From: Myroides pelagicus
GTDB taxonomy: Bacteria > Bacteroidota > Bacteroidia > Flavobacteriales > Flavobacteriaceae
Length of the DNA stretch: 64,000 bases
NCBI RefSeq assembly: GCF_009711055.1
Contig: NZ_WMJY01000001.1
Span: forward strand, 62,001 to 126,000
Reading direction: 5' to 3'
Within the stretch, counting starts at the first letter, position 1, and each line of letters starts with the position of its first letter. Shown here in pieces: positions 38,940 to 47,357 of the stretch. The notes beneath the pieces were generated by a model that worked only from the letters and a program-made list of their open reading frames with translations, did not search any database and had not been told where the DNA came from. The translations under genes were made by a program, and so were the position numbers.

Positions 38940-39453
38940 TTTTTATGATGACATTGCATTTATTGAAGCTTAACTCCCTATTTTAAAACTAGAGACGTGT
39001 AAAAAGAACTAATCACTATATCCAAAACATTCTCCAAAAAAACTTATATTTACAACTGCATCGGCAAAGTAAACAAAACAAAATAGATACTCTTTATCAA
39101 AAATTGCTCGATGAGAAAATTGAGAGGTATAACTAATCTTCCTTAGCCCACTAACTCTCACAACTTGATTTACTAATCTAGACGGGGACTATTTTCTTAA
39201 CAAACACAGTATTGAGAATTACCGCTTTAGTCATTGTACAAGGCTCTATTTTTACAACATATACCTTTTATTTGTTGCCAACGGTGCGGAATACGTGCAG
39301 TATTCCTGAGGTATACTAGCCCAGAAGGCACTCCTTGGCAAGAAAAGGTCAAGAATACTGCACGTATTGCCTGAATAAATAACCTCAATGATACATCAAA
39401 AAAAAGAGCAACAACAATTGTGCTACTCTCTATTTTTAATCGCTATCCGTTTA
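38940..39453. other. Non-coding gap between the permease and mazG
   Basis: About 510 bases between convergent genes. It holds copy C of the inverted-arm repeat (39271-39372). The rest has stop codons in every frame and no further structure that I can support. Confidence 0.65.
39271..39372. repeat. Inverted-arm intergenic repeat, copy C (best preserved)
   Basis: AATACGTGCAGTATTC (39290-39305) and GAATACTGCACGTATT (39353-39368) are perfect 16-base inverted arms. TTGCCAA (39275-39281) and TTGGCAA (39335-39341) form a second pair that interleaves with the first. A conserved core GGTATACTAGCCCAGAAGG lies between (39310-39328). Shared with copies A and B. Confidence 0.72.
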
Positions 39454-40233
39454 TTATTTACTTGCTAGCTTTACCTTATCCCAATATTCGTTCATCTCCT
39501 CTACAGATAGATCTGCTATACTTTTACCAGCTTGTACTGCCATCTGTTCGACTCCTTGAAAACGATTAATAAATTTATTATTTGCACGAGCCAGTGCTTT
39601 TTCAGGATCTAGTTTGACAAAACGAGCATAATTAATTAATGAAAACAACATATCTCCGAATTCCTCCTCCATTAATTCTTTATCATCCTTTACCTCTTCG
39701 ACTTTGAATTCCTCGATTTCTTCCTTAAATTTTGCCCAAACATCTTCTTTATTATCCCAATCAAACCCTACTCCACTTGCTTTATCTTGAATGCGATACG
39801 CCTTGATCAGAGCTGGAAGACCTTTTGGCACTCCGCCTAAGACTGATTTATTACCTTCTTTTAGCTTTAGTTTCTCCCAATTTGCTTTCACCTCTTCTTC
39901 ATCTTCGACCTGAACATCTCCGTAAATATGCGGATGTCGATAAATCAACTTGTCCGAAACAGCATCAGCAATAGTCTTGATATCAAACAGACTTTGTTCG
40001 CTGCCGATCTTAGCATAGAATACTATATGCATCAACACATCGCCTAACTCTTTCTTTAGCTCCTCATTGTCTTGCTGATCAATGCTATCTGCCAATTCAT
40101 ACACTTCTTCCACCGTCAGGTTTCTCAAGGACTCAAAGGTCTGCTTAGCGTCCCATGGACATTTCACTCTAAGCTCATCCATGATGGTCAGTAATCGGTC
40201 AATGGCAGTCAACTGCTCTTCTCTTGTATGCAT
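39454..40233 (-). CDS. mazG: Nucleoside triphosphate pyrophosphohydrolase MazG
   Basis: Hydrolyses NTPs to NMP and pyrophosphate, cleaning the nucleotide pool. It has two MazG helical domains: the first with CPWDAKQTFESLRNLTVEEVYELADSI and ELGDVLMHIVFYAK, the second with FKEEIEEFK and EEEFGDMLFSLINYARF, giving the two sets of metal-binding EExxE/ExxD residues. Length 259 is normal. It is the last gene of the def-DUF5606-mazG group on the minus strand, though a hairpin separates it from the DUF5606 gene. Confidence 0.95.
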   Translation of the reverse strand: MHTREEQLTAIDRLLTIMDELRVKCPWDAKQTFESLRNLTVEEVYELADSIDQQDNEELKKELGDVLMHIVFYAKIGSEQSLFDIKTIADAVSDKLIYRHPHIYGDVQVEDEEEVKANWEKLKLKEGNKSVLGGVPKGLPALIKAYRIQDKASGVGFDWDNKEDVWAKFKEEIEEFKVEEVKDDKELMEEEFGDMLFSLINYARFVKLDPEKALARANNKFINRFQGVEQMAVQAGKSIADLSVEEMNEYWDKVKLASK

Positions 40234-40272
40234 AGTGTTGTCTTGTTTTTTTGTGATACGAAGGTATAAAAT

Positions 40273-40305
40273 AAAAGCTCGTAGAAAGGATTCTACGAGC
40301 TTAAA
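40273..40305 (-). terminator. Hairpin between DUF5606 gene and mazG
   Basis: AAGCTCGTAGAA and TTCTACGAGCTT form a 12-bp perfect stem with a 4-base loop. The minus-strand tail is only moderately T-rich (TTTTAT), so partial readthrough to mazG is possible. Confidence 0.75.
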
Positions 40306-40330
40306 TATTGTAACTATCGATAACGTTTAA

Positions 40331-40762
40331 CTATTTAGCCTCTTCTTTTACTTCTTCTGTAGTTTCAGCTGCAGAAAAAGACTCAGCGATAAGACCTCTT
40401 TTTTGTAAAATGTTATACCAGTTTAATACTTTCTTGATATCAGAAGCATATACTCTCTCCTCATCAAACTCAGGCAATACTTCTCTAAAGTAAGCTACTA
40501 ACTCAGGGTTAGCTGACTTGTGAGAAATAGCTTCTCCATTATTTTCTTTTGTTGCAATACTTTTGAATACGTCAAATAATTTGATTTCATCATTGTATGT
40601 ATAGATAGATATTTCTGACAATAAACTAACGTTATTTCTTAATCCTACCGTGCTTTTCTTTCCATCTGCTATTGACTCAGCGATAAATCCTGTGCGAGTT
40701 TGCACTAATAACTCATATAACCCTGGCTTTCCCGAAATAGCTAATACTTTTTCTAAACTCAT
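40331..40762 (-). CDS. DUF5606 family protein
   Basis: A 143-residue cytoplasmic protein. The N-terminal LEKVLAISGKPGLYELLVQTRTGFIAESI looks like a small beta-barrel, and the helical second half (YFREVLPEFDEERVYASDIKKVLNWYNIL) is typical of DUF5606; the last 20 residues are Glu/Thr-rich. Function unknown. It sits 64 bases after def and is probably co-transcribed with it, an arrangement I recall from other flavobacteria. Confidence 0.82.
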   Translation of the reverse strand: MSLEKVLAISGKPGLYELLVQTRTGFIAESIADGKKSTVGLRNNVSLLSEISIYTYNDEIKLFDVFKSIATKENNGEAISHKSANPELVAYFREVLPEFDEERVYASDIKKVLNWYNILQKRGLIAESFSAAETTEEVKEEAK

Positions 40763-40826
40763 TTTTTTCTAAATTTTCACATTAAGATGCACAAATATCT
40801 TAAATACTAATTAAATTCCAATTTAT

Positions 40827-41414
40827 TTATCTTCCTTTTTTTTGAGCAAATCTCATTTTATAATCCGTAAATATTTTACCTTCTAAAATATTTGTTAGTT
40901 TTTTTGAAATTAACTTCTTCTTCAAAGAAGATATTTTATCCGTAAACAACACACCCTCAATATGATCGTACTCGTGTTGAATCACTCTAGCGGCTAATCC
41001 ATCGAATACCTCTTCATGACGCACAAAGTTTTCATCATAATACTCGATTGTAATTCTTTCTTTTCTTTTTACTCCTTCATGAATATCAGGAATACTTAAA
41101 CACCCTTCATTAAAGCTCCACTCTTCACCTTCTTCTTTCAATATTTTAGCATTGATAAACGTCTTCTTCAATGTTCTTAAAAACGCTGCTTCTTCTTCTG
41201 TATTGCCTTCTAATTCAGCAAAAGGTGCTGCATCAATAACAAATAAACGTATGGGTAAACCTACTTGAGGAGCTGCTAATCCTACTCCACTAGCTGAATA
41301 CATAGTCTCATACATATTTTGAATCAACTCTTGTAACCCAGCGTAATCTTGAGTAATATTATCACCTACTTTTCTTAAAACAGGATCACCATACCCTACT
41401 ATTGATAATATCAT
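40827..41414 (-). CDS. def: Peptide deformylase
   Basis: Removes the formyl group from nascent proteins. All three motifs are present: GVGLAAPQVG (residues 43-52), EGCLSIP with metal-ligand Cys105, and QHEYDH with His147 and His151 plus the catalytic Glu148. Length 195 is normal. It heads a minus-strand group with the DUF5606 gene; it is divergent from the FUSC transporter gene. Confidence 0.96.
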   Translation of the reverse strand: MILSIVGYGDPVLRKVGDNITQDYAGLQELIQNMYETMYSASGVGLAAPQVGLPIRLFVIDAAPFAELEGNTEEEAAFLRTLKKTFINAKILKEEGEEWSFNEGCLSIPDIHEGVKRKERITIEYYDENFVRHEEVFDGLAARVIQHEYDHIEGVLFTDKISSLKKKLISKKLTNILEGKIFTDYKMRFAQKKGR

Positions 41415-41559
41415 AATATCTATTTCTAAAAAATTTGAGTGGCAAAATTAAGGAAAAATAAACGAATAAATAATCTTCTAAATTATTTTTGGTATTTAAT
41501 TTGTTTTATCTTGCTTACGTAAAACCTAGCGTTGAGCATTGAAAAAGAAAAATAACCAC

Positions 41560-43860
41560 ATGTTAACTAAAGCAAGAAAATATACTGATAATTCCCACTT
41601 TTCAGAATCCTTAAAGATTACCATATCAGCCGTTGTACCCTTTTTAGTATTAATGCCTTATGAGCAGTTTAACTGGGCCTTCGCAGCTGCACTTGGGGCC
41701 ATGCTGACTGCACCTGTAGATATTCCGAGTAACCTAAAAGACAAATGTGTTGGATTGATCGTCGGAGCCTTTACTGTGCCAGCGGTTACCCTTACCCTGT
41801 CGTTAGCAGATGGACACTGGTATTTCTACCCTATTTTTGTCTTTATCCTATTCTCGCTTAGTATGATCTCTGTCTATGGACACCGAGCGAATATGTTGTC
41901 ATTTACAGGACTATTAGCAGCCAGTTTAGGACTAGCACATACCTATTCGGGAAAAGATTTATTAATGCACTGTTTAATGCTCCTATTGGGAGGGTTGTTA
42001 TACTTATTAGTTGCCATTATCTTCTATTTCGCCAGACCTCGTAGATACGGAGTTTTACAGACTTCTGAATGTATGACTCTGACGGCCAAATATCTTAGAT
42101 ATCGCGCCAAACTGTGGAGCGACAAGGCAGATAGTGAGAAAATTGTAGAGGAACTCTTGACTATTCAAGTAAGTCTAAATGAAGTCCATGAAAATTTGCG
42201 CGAGTTTCTAATCCGAAACAAAGCTAATTCGGGTAACTCCTCAAACAACCGTCGACTATTAGTCGCTTTCTCTACTTTAGTAGAAATACTAGAAATTGCT
42301 GCTTCTACATCATTTGACCACCAAAAAATCAAAGAATACTTCAAAGATCGACCAGATATTATTGCTGACTATCAAGTTTTAGCAATCAACTTCTCTAAGA
42401 CGATAGAAGAACTTAGTGAAGCGCTTAACATGGGGTTAAAATATGAATCAAAATATGATCTAACAGCCCAATTACATGGCATACAAGCTAAACTAAGCGA
42501 CTTTGCCTCTGAGGAGACTTCAGCAGACAAGGTAGAAGCAATTGTATTGTTTACCAATGTACTACACTATGCGCAAAGTCAGATATCCAAAGTATATGCA
42601 TTGGAAAAAAGCTTAATTGAAAAGGCCTTCACAGCAGATGTAAAAGAAAAATTCAAAGACCTCGAAAAGTTCTTAACTCCTGTACATTACCGTTGGGAGA
42701 CTTTAAGAGAAAACTTAAACTTTACTTCAACAATATTTAGACATGCCACTCGATTGACCCTGACTATCTTAATCGGGTTCTTAATCGGAAAAGCCTTTTC
42801 GCTTTTAAATGCTTACTGGATATTACTGACTATTGTCGTGATTATGCGACCAGGTTTTGGACTGACCAAGCAGCGTGCCTTTGAGCGTGTGATTGGGACA
42901 GTGATCGGAGGTTTATTAGCCTTAGGGTTACTAACCTTTGTTTCTAATATCAGTATATTAGCCTACCTGACCGTTATAACCATGATTATTGGCTATTGGT
43001 TTTCACATACAGATTACAAAGTAGGAGTTACCTTTATTACGATGTATGTTATATTGATTTATGCCATACTGACTCCTGACTTTATGGACTTGCTAGTCTT
43101 TAGAATTGTCGATACTGTAATAGGTGCAGCCTTAGCCTTTGCTGCTAACTATTTGCTATGGCCTTCATGGGAGTTTTTGAATGTCAACACTCATTTGTCT
43201 AAATCTGTTAAAGCTAATAAAGAATATGTAAAAGAAATCTCCCTACTCTACAATGAAAAAGGAGAAGTGACTCTACCATATAAACTGGCAAGAAAATATG
43301 CTTTTATTGAGATCGGTAACTTGATGGCTTCGTTTCAACGAATGATCCAAGAGCCTAAATCCAAACAAACGCTTAGGGCTGAGATCTATGAGTTGGCTGT
43401 ATTGAACCATACGTTCTTATCTACTACTGCTTCTATAGGTATCTATGTACAGCACAAACATACCACCAAAGCATCTAAAGCCTTTAATGTAGTCATTGAT
43501 TATATTATAAAAAATCTGAGCATCGCTGTAAAACTATTGGAGCAAAACAAAACGATAGTAACTGAAAAACCAGACACCGGTATAGTTATAGAGGAGTATA
43601 ATGTCAGTTTGCAGTATTTGAAGGACTTGCGTGAATACGAGTTAAAAAAGAAGTACACCGATGACGAAAAGATCAAAAACCTGATGGAAGAATCAGTGTT
43701 AGTAATCGAGCAACTCATGTGGTTATCCCAATTGTCAGAAAAGATTGTCAAATTGAGTAGAGATATTGCGGAAAAGAGAAATGAGTTACAAAAAGCAAAG
43801 AAACTACACTTGACAATACCCAAAGCAATATTTAATAAAAAGGGAAGTAAGCTAAGCTAA
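41560..43860 (+). CDS. FUSC/YccS-family inner membrane protein
   Basis: A 766-residue protein with two clusters of membrane helices (about residues 20-160 and 395-525) separated by a cytoplasmic helical region (about 170-390) and followed by a long helical tail rich in Lys and Glu. This is the YccS/FUSC layout (fusaric acid resistance-like, aromatic acid efflux relatives). The second cluster contains AYWILLTIVVIMRPGFGLTKQRAFERVIGTVIGG, the family's strongest motif. No membrane-fusion partner gene adjoins it, so substrate export is unproven. Start chosen at ATG 41560 over an upstream TTG. Confidence 0.85.
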   Translation: MLTKARKYTDNSHFSESLKITISAVVPFLVLMPYEQFNWAFAAALGAMLTAPVDIPSNLKDKCVGLIVGAFTVPAVTLTLSLADGHWYFYPIFVFILFSLSMISVYGHRANMLSFTGLLAASLGLAHTYSGKDLLMHCLMLLLGGLLYLLVAIIFYFARPRRYGVLQTSECMTLTAKYLRYRAKLWSDKADSEKIVEELLTIQVSLNEVHENLREFLIRNKANSGNSSNNRRLLVAFSTLVEILEIAASTSFDHQKIKEYFKDRPDIIADYQVLAINFSKTIEELSEALNMGLKYESKYDLTAQLHGIQAKLSDFASEETSADKVEAIVLFTNVLHYAQSQISKVYALEKSLIEKAFTADVKEKFKDLEKFLTPVHYRWETLRENLNFTSTIFRHATRLTLTILIGFLIGKAFSLLNAYWILLTIVVIMRPGFGLTKQRAFERVIGTVIGGLLALGLLTFVSNISILAYLTVITMIIGYWFSHTDYKVGVTFITMYVILIYAILTPDFMDLLVFRIVDTVIGAALAFAANYLLWPSWEFLNVNTHLSKSVKANKEYVKEISLLYNEKGEVTLPYKLARKYAFIEIGNLMASFQRMIQEPKSKQTLRAEIYELAVLNHTFLSTTASIGIYVQHKHTTKASKAFNVVIDYIIKNLSIAVKLLEQNKTIVTEKPDTGIVIEEYNVSLQYLKDLREYELKKKYTDDEKIKNLMEESVLVIEQLMWLSQLSEKIVKLSRDIAEKRNELQKAKKLHLTIPKAIFNKKGSKLS

Positions 43861-43876
43861 CCCTTAAGAAGATAAG

Positions 43877-43917
43877 AAAAGCGCTAATTCTACAGTTAGA
43901 AATTAGCGCTTTTTATT
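43877..43917. terminator. Bidirectional terminator between FUSC gene and dehydrogenase gene
   Basis: AAAAGCGCTAATT and AATTAGCGCTTTT form a 13-bp perfect stem (43877-43889 and 43902-43914) with short inner pairing. Confidence 0.9.
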
Positions 43918-43920
43918 TAA

Positions 43921-45126
43921 TTATTGATTGTCCACAAAGTCCTGTAAGTGGCCGAATCGGTCTGTGAGCTTACCGTCTTTGACAATTGTTGATTTCTGAA
44001 GTATCTTATCTTTATCTCCATTGAAGAAAGCAGGTAAAACTTGCTCAATAAATAACTCTCCAAAACCTTCGCTTGCATCTTTTGGTAATTCACAAGGTAG
44101 ATTATCAATAGCCATCACTGTGATAGCAGCAGGGTGATCATACTCTACTTCCTCCCCTTTGCCAGGATGATAACCATAGAAAGGTTCAGCGACTGTAGAT
44201 GCTCTTAATGTAGAAGCAATTGGGCCTTGATCAACGTCACAAGATACATCACCAATAACTTTAAGCTGATTCTTAGGAGAATTAAGCATCTCTTTTGTTA
44301 AGATCTTAGGTGCACCTTTCTCAAAAAAATGTCCAGTGATCAAGATATCAGCAACGCGACTATACTTTTCAAAATCACTCTCAAACAACTCTGGATGCTG
44401 ATAAACATCTTCTTTTACAGCTTCACTACCATCAATACGCTTGTAGTAGTCCGTCACGCCAATTTGGGTATAAACTGGACGATCATACTTCTGAGTCAGG
44501 AAATGCTCTGCAGAGACCTTCTTCATCTTCATACCGTCAAGTATCTCCATGATACCCTTGGCAACCTTACCTGTTCCGGTAACGACAATTTTAATTGGAG
44601 GAAAGAATTGTTTTTTCAAGCGATAGACTAAATCCTCTTTGTGCTGTAGAGTCTCTGCTTTAGCAAGAGAAAATAGTTCATACTTGAGTCCAAAAGCGCG
44701 TAAAGTATTATACGCTCCAACAATTCCAGCATAACGACCAAAGCCAATGATTCGCTTATTGTTTTGATCGACTAATGTTTCGTGATCCATTAATGTAATG
44801 TTCTTTTCAATGCAAGCCTGTAGTATCTTGCGATTATGTACTTGTTTTTTTATAGTATGCGAAAAGAAGATGTAAGTTTTATTGGGTATAAGTGAATCTA
44901 CAGGAACTTCCTTTACTCCGATGAGTAAATTACAATCAGTCAAATCCGAGGAAAGTTCAAGCCCTTCCTTAGTATAATCTTCATCTGGAAAAACCCTAAT
45001 ATCAGAAGGCTCTATCTTTATACTCAACTGATTAAAAGCACTTAAAGCTTTAGAAGCAGTCTTCGGACAAAGGACAACACGCCTATCTGGAGGGGATTTC
45101 CGCTCCTTAATAATTCCGATTTTCAT
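43921..45126 (-). CDS. AlaDH/PNT-type NAD(P)-dependent dehydrogenase (saccharopine dehydrogenase-like)
   Basis: A 401-residue oxidoreductase. The N-terminal MKIGIIKERKSPPDRRVVLCPKTA is the alanine dehydrogenase/PNT N-terminal domain with the substrate-binding Arg and Lys, and KIVVTGTGKVAKGIMEIL is the Rossmann glycine loop near residue 205. HTIKKQVHN corresponds to the conserved catalytic His-Lys region. The longer, divergent form resembles lysine-forming saccharopine dehydrogenase relatives more than true alanine dehydrogenase. Substrate is not settled. Monocistronic on the minus strand. Confidence 0.75.
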   Translation of the reverse strand: MKIGIIKERKSPPDRRVVLCPKTASKALSAFNQLSIKIEPSDIRVFPDEDYTKEGLELSSDLTDCNLLIGVKEVPVDSLIPNKTYIFFSHTIKKQVHNRKILQACIEKNITLMDHETLVDQNNKRIIGFGRYAGIVGAYNTLRAFGLKYELFSLAKAETLQHKEDLVYRLKKQFFPPIKIVVTGTGKVAKGIMEILDGMKMKKVSAEHFLTQKYDRPVYTQIGVTDYYKRIDGSEAVKEDVYQHPELFESDFEKYSRVADILITGHFFEKGAPKILTKEMLNSPKNQLKVIGDVSCDVDQGPIASTLRASTVAEPFYGYHPGKGEEVEYDHPAAITVMAIDNLPCELPKDASEGFGELFIEQVLPAFFNGDKDKILQKSTIVKDGKLTDRFGHLQDFVDNQ

Positions 45127-45291
45127 AATGTAAAATTGATTAGTTTTTTTGCTTGGTTTACCAAATATAGAATTTATTTTAGTTCTAGTTGATTTTTTAT
45201 AATAAATACTACTTATTTTTCACAAATAAGCAAATAAACAACTCATAGTCAGCTAAGCCAATTTAATCAGTGATATAAAAAGAAAAAGCCC

Positions 45292-45321
45292 TTGCGAAAA
45301 TTCAAAAACTTCTTATATTTG
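45292..45321 (+). promoter_or_regulatory. Promoter of ssrA (TTG-19-TATATTTG)
   Basis: TTG at 45292-45294 and TATATTTG at 45314-45321, 19 bases apart, form one of the best consensus promoters in the window. The start near 45327 gives a leader of about 36 bases to be removed by RNase P. Confidence 0.75.
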
Positions 45322-45362
45322 CAGTCCGTTCTTAACAGCAGAAGCTAGTTATAGTACACAAT

Positions 45363-45757
45363 GGGGTCGATCGGTATTGACAGCGAGTGGAATTAGTTAG
45401 TAAGCACGTCGAGCGTTGTTATGTAGCTCGTAAATATCATGTAACGACTTTTTTAAACGGCGAAGAAAACTACGCTTTAGCTGCATAATCTGAATTATAG
45501 TAAGATTGCCTTTAGTTTCCACCAGGTGGAAGAGCTGAATTCTCCTTAAGAGCCTTGGTTTGTGGCGCTTTGTTTAGGGGAACCGTAAAATAGACCTAGA
45601 AGTATTGATATCTCTAAGATACTTCGAAATTTTAGAGGTTAAGCTAAGAGTGGTTGTTTTTTGCCAAGCTCTTAGTCGAAAATTTAAAAAGAAACTAAAC
45701 GTGTAGAAAGCTTTCTGATTGCTTGTTTGGACCCGAGTTCGATTCTCGGCGACTCCA
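45363..45757 (+). ncRNA. ssrA: tmRNA
   Basis: Rescues stalled ribosomes by trans-translation. The tRNA-like ends pair: GGGGTCG at 45363-45369 with CGACTCC at 45750-45756 (seven pairs, one G-U), discriminator A at 45757. CCA is not encoded (CAG follows) and must be added. The T-arm is ACCCGAGTTCGATTCTCGG. The tag frame is GGC GAA GAA AAC TAC GCT TTA GCT GCA TAA at 45459-45488, giving GEENYALAA, the form expected in Bacteroidota. Size about 395 nt is typical. The 3' end is the likely integration site of the neighbouring prophage. Confidence 0.95.
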
Positions 45758-45765
45758 CAGAAAAC

Positions 45766-45803
45766 AAAAATAACCACTTGATTTTCAAGTGGTTATTTTT
45801 TTT
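45766..45803. terminator. Terminator between ssrA and the prophage lysis genes
   Basis: AAAAATAACCACTTGA (45766-45781) and TCAAGTGGTTATTTTT (45785-45800) form a 16-bp perfect stem with loop TTT and T/A flanks on both sides, so it can stop ssrA and the convergent phage transcript. Confidence 0.92.
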
Positions 45804-45811
45804 AAACTATT

Positions 45812-45833
45812 TTTTTGTATAGTTTTTGTATAG
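45812..45833. repeat. 11-bp tandem repeat at the prophage-ssrA border
   Basis: TTTTTGTATAG occurs twice in direct tandem (45812-45822, 45823-45833) directly before the last phage gene's stop. It could be an arm-type integrase site or chance. Confidence 0.5.
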
Positions 45834-45835
45834 TT

Positions 45836-46285
45836 TTAAAAACTAAAATACTTTCGATACTTAAATGCAAGCAATCCTATTACCGAAACAGGAAGTATTA
45901 CCCACAGCCAATTGAATTGCTTCCTATCGACAACCTTATCTTTTTCAGCTATTTCAGTAGTTTCATTTTGCTTAACTTCTACATCATTATCGATAACTTT
46001 GTTTTTTATTTCTTCTTTTTCAACCTTGTCAATTTCTCTTTTTGATTTAACAGAAGGGTTGTACATAATTACATCACTTCCTTTTTGAATTATCGAGTCT
46101 GCCCTCAAGTCTAATTCGTAAATCAAATTGCTAAACGAGTCTTTATTTAAAACCAACTCCTTTACTTTTGTCTTATCTACAACCTCGTTATTAACTTTTT
46201 GCTTAGAAGTTTTAGTTTCTAAATTAACCTTCCTGGCACCGCAGCTAAGGAAGGTCAATATTAATATATAGAATAGCAATTTCAT
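45836..46285 (-). CDS. Candidate unimolecular spanin (lipoprotein with C-terminal membrane anchor)
   Basis: A 149-residue protein that starts with a lipoprotein signal (MKLLFYILILTFLSC, lipobox Cys15), has a charged, helix-prone middle (about 20-120) and ends in one membrane helix (about 124-141, WLWVILPVSVIGLLAF) with a basic tail. Outer-membrane lipid anchor plus inner-membrane helix is the layout of u-spanins such as phage T1 gp11, which fuse the two membranes in the last step of lysis. It overlaps the endolysin stop by one base and follows the holin, completing a lysis cassette. Function is inferred from layout and position. Confidence 0.68.
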   Translation of the reverse strand: MKLLFYILILTFLSCGARKVNLETKTSKQKVNNEVVDKTKVKELVLNKDSFSNLIYELDLRADSIIQKGSDVIMYNPSVKSKREIDKVEKEEIKNKVIDNDVEVKQNETTEIAEKDKVVDRKQFNWLWVILPVSVIGLLAFKYRKYFSF

Positions 46286-46824
46286 TATAATCGTCTATTT
46301 ACTGAATTAAATACTTGTTTTAAAATATCAGCGTAATTCGGAGCGGTTGCGTAACCAGCTTTAGCGACTTCCTCAAAGAACCTACGCGGATCGTGCTTAA
46401 ACTCAAGAGCTGTCTTGTAACGTGGATTATCTTCTAAGAACTGATAATACCCTTTAAAACTATCGAACGGCGTTGGGTATACGCTGAAGTAGTCTTTAAC
46501 GATATATTTAAACATCGGTTTGCCCTTACGTGTAACTGGAGTTATAGAAATTATTTCAGGGAATTTATAATTTCGATGCGACAAATACTCCGTTGTTGTG
46601 ATAAGTTTATTTTTCATATTCTTAGCATACTTAATTCCGAAGTAATTATTATGCTTAACGTGCTTCCCCCAACCAGTTTCAACGGCAGACACGGTTAGTA
46701 AAATTCTAAAATCCATACCGTAGATATCCTCTACAGTCTTAGCATCTGCCCATCTATCTTGTATGTATGTAGTCGCATTATCTGCTTCTAACGCTTCTAG
46801 TAAATTGTAATCGTAATAAGCCAT
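46285..46824 (-). CDS. Endolysin, glucosaminidase family
   Basis: A 179-residue glucosaminidase-domain protein (the N-acetylglucosaminidase/FlgJ-type fold). The catalytic Glu49 is in SAVETGWGKHVKHNNYFGIK, followed by FSVYPTPFDSFKGYYQFLEDNPRYKTAL, both family motifs. It has no signal peptide, so release depends on the holin gene just upstream (one-base overlap). Cuts the glycan strand of peptidoglycan at lysis. Confidence 0.88.
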   Translation of the reverse strand: MAYYDYNLLEALEADNATTYIQDRWADAKTVEDIYGMDFRILLTVSAVETGWGKHVKHNNYFGIKYAKNMKNKLITTTEYLSHRNYKFPEIISITPVTRKGKPMFKYIVKDYFSVYPTPFDSFKGYYQFLEDNPRYKTALEFKHDPRRFFEEVAKAGYATAPNYADILKQVFNSVNRRL

Positions 46825-47357
46825 TATTCCTCTTTATTTTTAGTTTCAAAAAATGCTTTTAAATCTCCATTCTTTTCAAAGTCATAGAGTTTCTTCATTA
46901 TAAATTCGGGTGGATATTTTCCATTTGTCATTATATAGATGTTTTTCATAACCTTACTCGTTGGATAGAGCAAGGTTGTTATTTGAATAGTAATTTTAAA
47001 TATCTCACCTGCTAGATTATCACCAGCTGTATATCGCAACATTTCTAGCATTACATACACCACGCTGACCGATCCTGCCATGAACATATTACGCTTAAAA
47101 AATGCGGGCCAACTGAAGCTATTATTCTTAAAATGAAATATAGCGCCAACTATCATGTTGATAAATATAGCCATACACATAAATTGCCCGAATTGCTTAT
47201 TTTCGCTAAACCACCAGGATATTAAATCTAGCAACATAGCTATTGGAGCAAGACGAATTACTACTGCTATATAATAATCTAATCTATCTGATATCTTTAC
47301 GAATGGCTCTGTAATCAGAACCAATTTTGCGAAGTATTTTAAAATCAATTGTTTCAT
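46824..47357 (-). CDS. Phage holin
   Basis: A 177-residue protein with three to four hydrophobic segments (about residues 28-50, 58-75, 90-108 and 120-135) and a conserved-looking cytoplasmic end (KNIYIMTNGKYPPEFIMKKLYDFEKNGDLKAFFETK). This resembles the large holin family (phage holin family 4 type) of Bacteroidota phages. One-base overlaps join it to the endolysin and the tail gene. It forms the inner-membrane lesion that releases the endolysin. Confidence 0.8.
   Translation of the reverse strand: MKQLILKYFAKLVLITEPFVKISDRLDYYIAVVIRLAPIAMLLDLISWWFSENKQFGQFMCMAIFINMIVGAIFHFKNNSFSWPAFFKRNMFMAGSVSVVYVMLEMLRYTAGDNLAGEIFKITIQITTLLYPTSKVMKNIYIMTNGKYPPEFIMKKLYDFEKNGDLKAFFETKNKEE

Noticed and set aside
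45574..45777. 67-codon minus-strand frame over the 3' half of ssrA
   Set aside because: It is the reverse strand of the tmRNA, including its T-arm; no independent coding signal.
45815..46045. 76-codon plus-strand frame over the end of the spanin gene
   Set aside because: Antisense shadow of the coding strand, very rich in Phe and Ile from the AT-rich reverse complement.
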